This document shows, piece by piece, positions 9,890 to 17,613 of a stretch of 27,999 nucleotides of DNA. A program made the position numbers and the translations under genes. A model generated the notes under the pieces. The model ran no database searches, was not told the DNA's origin, and saw only the letters and a program-made list of their open reading frames with translations. The stretch's first letter is position 1. Every line of letters starts with the position of its first letter. The stretch is from Pezicula radicicola (Eukaryota > Ascomycota > Leotiomycetes > Helotiales > Dermateaceae): positions 23,435 to 51,433 of the forward strand of contig PDUO01000113.1 of the NCBI GenBank assembly GCA_003008705.1. Direction: 5' to 3'.

Positions 9890-11327
9890 CATTCCCCTCC
9901 TGATTTGGCATACGCCTGGCTTTCCACGAATTTCGACAGCGTGCACCTGCTATATTCATCTCCCCCGCAAAACTCTAGTGGCTGGACCGCATCATTCACC
10001 AGTATCCTAACCATTTCCTCCTGAGTTCCGTTGCAAAGCATCTTCTCAATGTACGCCCGTGCCGAAAATGGCACCGTCTTGACAGAACTATATCCGGATG
10101 TCTCGCTCGAATTTCGATCTGTTGCATTTAAGCCGCCTTTTGCGACTGTTGAATTGAAGAGACCGAGCGCAGAGAAGATCGACGTCAACTGTGTATCGTG
10201 CGAGAAATCGGCGTACAGCGGCAACCCCAATGGGAATGTCGAGTTTAAAGAATCCAGGGTCGTGTTGGTTGAAGTGTGGTCGACAACCGCTGTGTTCGTT
10301 AAGCGGGCGAGAAGCTCATTTACCCAACCGACTCCTTGGGTGGGACCCAGGCCGTTTCCTGGACCATCGCCAAAGTACTTATCAATGTCCTGCAGGAATT
10401 CGTACGAGACCCATTCGTCATCCGTGAAGAGGGAGCAAAAAGGCGAGATGGCGCCATTCGGAGTCGCAACAGTCTCAAACGGACACAAGTCCATAATAGC
10501 TACTGTATCGTTGACGTCCAAGTTTGCGCCTGGCAGGTCAGCGTTCAGGCGAACGGCTATCGGAGCCGCAAAAATGTTGGTCCAGGTCTGGTCCACATCG
10601 TCGCCGATAGTATTGAAAGGGGTATCATTCTCGAAGGCGTTGCAGGTTTCAACTTTGAGGGTGTCGTTGCTAGTATCCGCCTCTGTAATGACAAGAATCG
10701 AATTGGCAGGAATTAGCTTGGTGGTTGGACTCCTATTGCTTGCTGCGGCATTGAAGCCTTGCGTGAAGTTTTGAGCAGACTCGATCACACGTACGCTTCC
10801 AGATGCTCTTACAAAAGGAGCAGAGGCATTGCCGAGGGCGCCGTACCGGTCGAAGAACTTCAAACCAGAGTTGACCAATTCTTGTTGTCCGAACTGCGTT
10901 AGATTATCCTCCCCCAAGGTATAAGTAAAGTTCGTAAGAAAGGCATAGTTTGACGGCAGAGAGAGGCTAGAGTTATGCAAGGCTACTTGCACTTTTGCAA
11001 GCGCAGTTTGAATAAGCGCTGTATTTCCAGACGTAGGAAAGCGGGCTCCATGGCGGGAGAGCATTTGTGCAAAAGTAATTGAGCAGCCAGGCGGGGTATC
11101 GTCAGATCCATTGGTAGCTAGTGAAAAGTATGGTGATAGAGCCCCTAAGTTTTGCGTTATCAGAGGCTGATTCAAGTAGCCCGTGATCGGATTGTCATAG
11201 ATTATAAAAGTTTCTACAGGCAATACACTAATGTTACATTAGCAAGACGATGACTTTTGGGGGTTTAAGATCAGACAACTTGCCAAGCGAAGAATACTAG
11301 CGAAAAGCTAACAAATAGTATATGCAT
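9877..11327 (-). CDS. Secreted histidine acid phosphatase (fungal phytase type)
   Basis: This enzyme removes phosphate from organic esters such as phytate outside the cell, using a phospho-histidine intermediate. The main open frame (11223-9877) contains CSITFAQMLSRHGARFPT, with the catalytic RHGxRxP motif about 57 residues in, and YADFSHDTQL, with the proton-donor HD pair about 342 residues in. It also has eight or more Cys residues and many N-x-S/T sites, all typical of fungal 3-phytase/acid phosphatases of about 440-470 residues. The open frame has no usable ATG before the active site, so a 5' exon is needed. My best model starts at ATG 11327-11325 with a hydrophobic signal peptide (MHILFVSFSLVFFAWQ). 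An intron follows at 11279-11167 (GTTGTC..ATCAG), rejoining at PLITQNLGALSPYFSL and giving about 445 residues. The splice choice is uncertain: the attractive CTGTAG acceptor at 11214 does not keep frame with this exon. No stop or frameshift is seen in the core, so the gene is probably functional. Confidence 0.85.
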
Positions 11328-12866
11328 GATGGCAATATCAGTACAGGTAGGGCTGAGCAGGTTTTGGACAGCGAGGAAGCTCAAAAGTGAATGATACTAT
11401 GTCCCGCAACTTCTCCAGCTTCTATCTAGTGCAAGTAAGCAAAATATATATGCGTATTCGGCCCATAGCTATATTAAACATGCATATTCGACCACGGCAG
11501 AGGCAGTAAATGATAGTCAAACATAATCATGATTAAAGGTCACTTAAGTGCAGTGGTAGGTCAAGGGCAATTTAACTTCGATAATAATAGTGGACGACTA
11601 CAGCATGATGCAAAATTCGCAGAGGCTACAGTTGGTCTGTGCTTATTATCGTTTGCTAGGCACTGCAAAGGCTTCATCGGCAAGTGACTCCAACAGGGCT
11701 GACCCAAGATATCCGTTCCAATGCACCTGATTTCAGGACGCAAAAGGGTTCGGGGGTTTGCCGGTACCAGGTGGTCCCCAGTTACTATATTTTACTCAGC
11801 CCCAAGCCGAAGTTTCAAAGAAGCGCATAAAACGTCATCTCTCGCAATCGGCCTGACGAACGCATATTTTCGACCCCTTCCAGCCTCGGAATTCATTCCA
11901 AATATAGTGGATCCCAGGTGGCTTACATTTCGAGGGTGGCTTGGCCCGTCACAGATCCAGTCAACGTCACGTGCTTTCATATACTATCCCCCCCTGAATA
12001 CTTGTTAGCTTCAGATTTGATAACACACTCAAGATCTCGTCAACTATTCCAAAAGAGGACATATCTGAAGATTTTCGTTCTTGTGGTTGGCTACTGGTAG
12101 TCTCAAAGTGGCGTGACCAGCGGTCGTTCAGCACGTGACTGGATTCGTTTTCCGTGTTTGATTTGTAGATGTAATAACGCTGTATGAAAAGATTCAAGGA
12201 AGCAATTAGAAAGGAGTATTTCGTTATCCCGATTCATTCTATAATAGATCCTCGGACTAGCTTAGGCTATTCGATTATGCTATTATATGTGCTTAATCTC
12301 AGATATTTCATTTCAAATCAGTTTATTCATATTTGAAAGACATTTCAAATCTAATTACAATTATTTATAAGCACAAGTCACCCCTTTATAGAGCTATAAA
12401 AACATGTTGGCTATAATAGAGGTAGATGGGGAGAACGGCTAAAGGAAACTTAAAACCTGAACTCAAGTATAAAAACACGCCCTGAACGATGTCTTATTGC
12501 GATAGTATTTCCATGAACAGCCATGACATTTGGTCGGTAATCGGTAGGCAGCCAAAGGAAATTGTCTTCCCCTCGTGCTATCCATTGATTTCTCACAGAT
12601 ATATTAGGTGGAGGGATTGAATGATCTACAGTAGATGTTTATCAATAACTAGGGGGGTACTTGGTGGGGGTCCACCTTCGGCTCCCCAATCATTTTTGGC
12701 GACTGTGGAGACCGAGGAGAGTCAAATCCGGGTCCCTTGCCTGATGTGCTAGTTCTGGCAAGATGTCAGTTCTGACAGACTAACGGCTTTGTATTGCATT
12801 GCCCAAAGGACGCCATAGAAAAAAATCTATCCACCCATTCTCTGCCCGCAGGCTCCCAGACCAACC
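11328..12866. other. Intergenic, upstream region of the phosphatase and beyond
   Basis: About 1.5 kb with no recognisable gene on either strand; the short frames here overlap each other and lack domain content. The first few hundred bases presumably hold the phosphatase promoter. At 12649-12695 a G/C-rich stretch (GGGGGGTAC ... GGGGGTCCACC ... CTCCCC) recalls the GGGGGTACCCCC palindrome at 5737, but the rest is not similar. Confidence 0.4.
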
Positions 12867-13070
12867 TCACCAGAAACTACACCAGCCAATATAATGTTAG
12901 CATAGATTCTCCAACTCCGTTGCCTCAATCAGTGACTTGTTCACTTGGAGGATATATGTCAGCCTTGAAGTCATGACCCGTAAGCTTCTCTTTCACCCTA
13001 TTGAGCACCTGCACAGCTCGCTCATTCTAACTCTTGCAATCTGCTTCAATAACGCCAGCGCCTTGTGAGT
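12867..13070 (-). pseudogene. TOR kinase C-terminal (FATC) fragment, broken
   Basis: The minus strand reads NERAVQVLNRVKEKLTGHDF, then after a spacer SEQV and, one frame over, LIEATELENLC-stop-HYIGWCSFW followed by TGA at 12867-12869. This is the conserved end of target-of-rapamycin kinases: NxxAxxVLxRVKxKLTGxDF, then EQVxxLIxxAT.xENLCQHYIGWCSFW, the FATC domain. There are three lesions: a stop (TAG, 13027-13029) just before NERA, a one-base frameshift between EQV and LIEA, and a TAA exactly where the invariant Gln of LCQHYIGW should be. No kinase catalytic motifs are seen upstream; the sequence to about 13250 is not recognisable. It is therefore a dead duplicated fragment, not the cell's TOR gene, and the stops fit C-to-T (RIP-like) change. 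Confidence 0.85.
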
Positions 13071-13672
13071 AGAATATGTTCTCGCACGAGGTCGGGAAGA
13101 TGGTGGTCTGCCCTGGAGCGGACGTTGGATCTTGAGCCATGAGAGTCGTGGGTGGGATCTCCGCATCCATAATTCAGGGTCTTTGTTCACTGATGTGTAG
13201 TATCTGTGACGAAGCCTGCTGAAGAGAGTGTCTTGGAACCCCATGAACTACTCAAAGAATGGACTTTGAAGGAAGGTTCTGTCCAACTGCTCCAGCGACC
13301 TTCAAAATACTGGGCTTTCGACCCTTCGTAGATATCCCTCGTATTGTTCGTCTAGGACTTGCCCTCGAAGTATCGCTCGTAGAAACCTCCGACGTCGTAG
13401 TAAACACGCCCTGTGATTTCCTCAAGTAGAAGATGATAGACAACGCAGACTGTGGTATGTAGGAGTGAACTACGACACCAGCGCGTAAATAGAGACCTAA
13501 GGACATGTGGTGGAGGTGGATGGTTTCTCTCTGCAGAGGAGCGACATGTCTGGGCAGCCATGATCACGTGAAGGTGAGTGGCTCGGAACTCGGTCAACCT
13601 TATGACCGTCCTTGACAGCTTGGGCCGCTCCGCGATTCAGACTCAAGCCCGAGCAGTTTCCGCCGCCCAGCA
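13071..13672. other. Intergenic or relic DNA, not identified
   Basis: Minus-strand frames such as EEITGRVYYDVGGFYERYFE and then DIYEGSKAQYFEGRWSSW have protein-like composition but are interrupted by stops. I cannot assign them to a family or join them with confidence to the FATC fragment. No complete gene is visible. Confidence 0.35.
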
Positions 13673-13895
13673 CACTAGTGGGTGTAGGAGTTCATGGAAC
13701 ACCCCAAACCTCAATCAGTGCGAATATATCACCACAACGCACTTGAAAAAGGCCCTCTTCCTGGTTTTCTGCTAATTCGCATCGCTTTAGTTTCATTTGT
13801 ATATCGGAAAGAGTTTTAATTGTTGAGACTCGAAGTATTTCGGGATGATTGATTTTCGGGTGGTGTTCCACGAATTCCTGCACCCACTAGTGGCA
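13670..13895. mobile_element. 220-bp MITE with CACTA-type ends and 3-bp GCA duplication
   Basis: The element spans 13673-13892. Its left end CACTAGTGGGTGTAGGAG (continuing TTCATGGAACACC) is mirrored at the right end by GGTGTTCCACGAATTCCTG and then CACCCACTAGTG. This gives terminal inverted repeats of about 31 bp with few, mostly transition, mismatches, and weaker similarity further in. GCA flanks both sides (13670-13672 and 13893-13895), a 3-bp target duplication. It has no coding capacity; the frame through it is a chance read-through. The first 13 bases match the end of the large element at 17295 at 12 of 13 positions. An alternative reading with a TA duplication and TIRs starting GTGGGTG is possible, but it does not explain the shared termini. 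Confidence 0.8.
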
Positions 13896-15798
13896 GCCAC
13901 ATCATTCCACTTGTTCCAGATGCCTTGATCAAACAAGCTCTTCTTGATGTTTTCCTTTGCGATTTTGTAGGGGTTGGTGTTTGAAATAGGAGAATATATT
14001 AACGAATATATAGATCGGAAGTTAATGGAGAATTACTTAATTTATATAGATAGGAAATTAAGACTATATATATATACAAAAGAGAGTAAGTACTAAATTA
14101 TACATAAACAACTTGTATAACATTAGAGAAATAGTCTAAATATAAGGGAGTAGCTTAGAAACTAACTACTAGAATAATACTGTCGGGGAATCTATGGTAT
14201 AAACTAAATATAGGTAAGATTTGTGGTTTCTGAAATAGATAGCAATACTACTATATTTGGCAATAGTTGGACTTAACGGGTAGACGACTTACTCTATTTA
14301 GATCTACCTCGAAGATCCCCTTCTTCGCTGATCTGAGCTTCGTAAGATTATAAGGCGCGTTAGAACTACTATAACTAGCTACTCTGAGTTATATATAAAT
14401 AAAGTTTCAGGAGAAGAGCTACGGGATATAGAAGAATAGTTTTAATTACAAAATCAAGTACTGTAGATAGAGATACTGACTGATATTGGGGGAGATCCGG
14501 GCTATATTTCACCCTAATAGCATTATCCAATGTCTCTACTATCTCTAAATTATAGTACAGACATCGGTTTCTTAAATTATAATAGGGCGGAGCCCTAAGG
14601 TAAATGTTCTTTGTGAATTTAACATTGTCGTTAGAATAAAGCTTAATCTTGTGTTTTAAGTATCTAAGCCTTATATTTCGTCTATATACAAGGTGATTAA
14701 CTTATATAGACAGGGTATCGTAACTTTTAGTGATATATTTGGATACTTTATAAAGACTCTTAAGTCGGACTTTATATAAATCAACGATCTTAAAAATTAA
14801 AAGAAAAAAGGACTTAATAGGCTTCAAGGGGTTGAGTAAGAGTCCGGGCTAGACTATGAATATAAGGAAGGGTAGGTTTCTTTTTTTTTTTTAGAAAGGT
14901 TGAGTAATTACTTTCATTTCACGAGGAAGTCCCTTACTAAACGTCTAAAAAGTAGAGGTACTTAGGAATTTTAAGTAGAAGCTCATCAAATAATCGAAGT
15001 ATAATGGTTTAGTCTATACTTATATTGGATTATAATATAAGGGAGTATAAATAGGTATAGAATTATCGAGAGAGACTAGACTCAAGGTGATGTTAATAGA
15101 AGATCCTAGATAGTTGATACCTCGAGATTCGCCGAGGTTTCTTTAGGCACAGGGTACGGAGCTAAAAGTACTACGTAGATAGGGCTTACGGCTTCTAGAA
15201 GTAGTACTCTCCTAGAAGATATATACTACTAAGGAACTTCTCTGAGGTACTACGTCCTCCTATAACTTACCTTCGGGGAGACCATAGATCCTAGAAGAAA
15301 TCTTCTAGGAGCTAGCTATTCTCAGAAGTTCTATTCTAGACGATTTCTCCTATATAATACATACTTCTCGAATATTACTTCTAGATATACCCGTCTTCTC
15401 GAAGAATTCTTCTATACTCTCTCCTCTCCCTAAAATTTTCTTCTAGTACTCTAAACCTTCTAGGTACAATGACCTTCTAAGAGATATCTTTTAGTATTTT
15501 AATACTCCTAGAATTAGCGATGTATAGGACCGGATAAGGTCCTGATTAGAGAGGCGCTATAGTAGGATATAAAGTTTTTATATTTTCTATTTATTAGTAA
15601 GGACGTAGGGAGTTTAAGTTATATAGTATTGATTTATTGAATAACTTATTAAAGATAATAAGTTTCGTGTATATAAGTAACATAGATTCTCCGGGAAAAA
15701 AATCTTAAGAGTAAGCTTTAATTGGCTATTAACAGAAATAGGAATGTCATGGTTCCGTGAGTTCGACAGTTAACGTGGTATATATTAACAAAGAGGTC

Positions 15799-15828
15799 GC
15801 TCAGGGAGCAGAGATCTAGCCCCTGAGC
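15799..15828. repeat. Perfect 8-bp stem-loop
   Basis: GCTCAGGG at 15799-15806 is the exact reverse complement of CCCTGAGC at 15821-15828, with a 14-bp loop. It lies within the degraded repeat tract. It could be a terminator-like or terminal structure of the unknown element; there is no further support. Confidence 0.5.
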
Positions 15829-16833
15829 AAGAAGATATACTATCGTCTGACTAAGTATATACGTGACTGTGGTCAAACCCTCACAGGGAAAGCTTATCGT
15901 ACTAGTATGTTTATTTGTTTGTTTATTCCTTTTTACATCCTGTGTAAGTCAAGGACTATAGTAGGATGGTCAGAGATCCTTAGATCCCTAACAAGTCAAG
16001 TAGTGTAAGAGTACATAGCCTAGCCCCCCGCTATAGAGCCTAACAGTATTCTTAAAATGAGTGTATGTATCCGATGTATACTACAGAGGTAAGACTCCTA
16101 GACAGGCCTAAGCCCTAGGTGTCCTACTGTTCTCTGCGTTAGATGTTGGAGACAGAATAGAACAGGATCCCGTCCTTCTTAAAGGGTGTACATAACTAAG
16201 GCAATGCTCTAGCCTTCCCTTGAACCAGTTTCTATCCATAGCTTTTCCCTTCCTTCTATCCTCCCTTCCTCGCTCACACCCCATATACCTATAACCTTCC
16301 TCTGCCCTAGCCCGGCCTCCCTACTAGTACGACGTTCCTCTACCCCTAACCTTCATCCATATATATGGTCGATATAGTATCGTATTAAGGTAGGTATATA
16401 GTAATCGTGTATTCGTGCCGTGAAAATAGATAGGTAATTTATATACGTTACGCCCCCAGCATATATTGTATATACGATTGTGTTCGGTTAGAAATCGTGA
16501 AAATTCTACGTCGACGCTGTATCGTGAAAACTCTGTATCTCGACCCTAGAGGGTTCCGTCCGACCAGTAGCAGCTATGCTAAGCTATCTGCCTACCTTAG
16601 TGGCAGACGCTTCAGGTAGCCGTATCGATCGTTGGGCGGTTCTATACACTTGTTGATGTAGTGGTCGTGGCCTCTATTCTATGAAAAACATAGCTCCACC
16701 GTCGGTCTCAAGCTCGGCTCTCTACAACCAAGGTCATAGAGGTTCGTAGGGAACACCTCGTACAGGTACTTGAGAAGAAGAGAGAGTGATAGGGTGCTCT
16801 CTTCCGTCCTCCTTGGGACGTTCCCCTTATCGT

Positions 16834-16948
16834 ACTAGTAGAAATCTACTAGTCGCGCGTTTTCTGGCGAAAAATGCGCTAGAGGGTTTCCGGGAATCCT
16901 ACCCAAACGTTCTGTTGGTAGAAATCTAATGGTAGAATTCTATTAACA
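16834..16948. repeat. Cluster of two palindromes
   Basis: ACTAGTAGA-AA-TCTACTAGT (16834-16853) is a perfect 9-bp inverted repeat around two bases. About 60 bp on, CTGTTGGTAGAA ... TTCTATTAACAG (about 16911-16948) is an imperfect inverted repeat sharing the TAGAAATCTA core. The phrase AGAGGGTTTCC occurs at about 16872 and again at about 16975. Function unknown. Confidence 0.55.
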
Positions 16949-17175
16949 GAACTCTACTATTGCATGGCCACGTTAGAGGGTTTCCTGATGTGATCACGTA
17001 CTAGAGCGAAGCAATCGATAGACGCATGGTCACGTGGCTCTGTGACAATTTAGTCGAGGCTGGCCTTGCCGTTTATCAAGTACTTACGGGTTTTGTTGTA
17101 CATCGCCAAAAATCTAACAGGTACACAGCGGATGGGGCTTCCCCGCCACCGCTCCGGATGTGGAGATGATATATG

Positions 17176-17283
17176 TGGCTTGACGACAGGAGTGGCTAGA
17201 GCATGGCTTGGCTGCAACATGGGGCAGTGGTTACGCGTTCAGTACCCGCCGGGTTAGTAGGAATACATTGTTACGTAAAGAAA
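17176..17283. repeat. Dispersed repeat, copy B (partner at 7013-7119)
   Basis: Same-orientation homolog of the 7 kb copy, with transition-rich differences. It ends about 8 bp before the GCC flank of the large transposon, so it is the left neighbour of the insertion and not part of it. The right flank after 23432 shows no continuation of the repeat. Confidence 0.8.
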
Positions 17284-17294
17284 TGCACATGGCC

Positions 17295-17379
17295 CACCAG
17301 TGGGTGTCAGCGCTCGTGGCGTCACGTGGCACTTTTGGTGCTCGAAGTTGGTGTTACCTCAGCGAGCTCAGGCCATTTT
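17295..17379 (+). repeat. Left terminal inverted repeat of the large element
   Basis: It begins CACCAGTGGGTGTCAGCG and ends with the CTCAGGCCATTTT motif. It pairs with 23341-23429. The outer block to GTGGCA is near-identical, with C/T and G/A differences only; the central 20-25 bp are not alignable; the inner 25 bp are identical. Confidence 0.85.
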
Positions 17380-17454
17380 GGGTCTAGCCTCATATCAGAT
17401 TGTGACTATACCTAATTGGGAAGTCACATGAGGACTTAGACTAAATGGCCTGAG
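17367..17454. repeat. Left subterminal inverted motif pair (stem-loop)
   Basis: CTCAGGCCATTT at 17367-17378 is matched by its exact reverse complement AAATGGCCTGAG at 17443-17454. Inside, TCTAG.CCTCAT and GTGAC on the left are loosely mirrored by GTCACATGAGG and TAGAC on the right, so the 88-bp span could fold as a long imperfect hairpin. The mirror-image arrangement at 23262-23353 suggests binding sites for an element protein. Confidence 0.75.
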
Positions 17455-17613
17455 AGCCACGTCCAAGTTTTTAGGCCTGTGCGGATATATTTCGCATGAA
17501 ATTGAAGAGCATCTTAAACTTCATTTTTATCCACAACCACACACTGTACAGTCCATTGAATTGGTTCATTCGGTTCCCCTACTATTATTCCACAATTGAT
17601 TGAATTTTTGACC
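17455..17613. promoter_or_regulatory. 5' region of the DUF6589-like gene
   Basis: About 160 bp separate the subterminal motif from the ATG. No TATA box or specific site is clear. The bases before the start (GACCATGCC) are a good eukaryotic initiation context. Any promoter must lie here or within the terminal repeat. Confidence 0.35.

Larger units (their letters stand above)
13980..16990. repeat. CpA-depleted repeat tract that retains CpG; no gene recognised
   Basis: About 3 kb with no ORF long enough to matter. CA and TG are reduced, especially 14300-15700, but CG is frequent (for example 14281-14370 and 15120-15300), unlike the outer blocks where CG is gone. Parts are built of repeated words such as CTTCTAGAAG and TCCTAGAAGA. 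A T-run lies at 14880-14892. The 16200-16350 stretch is pyrimidine-rich on the plus strand, with CCTTCC and CCTCTACCCC. I interpret the whole as an older or differently mutated transposon relic, but no domain could be assigned. Confidence 0.55.

Noticed and set aside
10031..10774. 247-codon plus-strand frame opposite the phosphatase gene
   Set aside because: It is antisense to a gene with clear catalytic motifs and has no recognisable domain; it is a shadow frame, as are the smaller frames overlapping it.
13692..13883. 63-codon minus-strand ORF
   Set aside because: It lies wholly within the MITE and reads through both inverted repeats.
13673..13892. Tc1/mariner-type MITE with TA duplication
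   Set aside because: TA does flank GTGGGTG-type ends, but starting at CACTAG gives an exact 3-bp GCA duplication and matches the large element, which has no TA flank. Kept only as an alternative.
14179..14230. LTR start (TGTCGGGG) in the central degraded tract
   Set aside because: No second copy, no CA-ending partner and no flanking duplication could be found.
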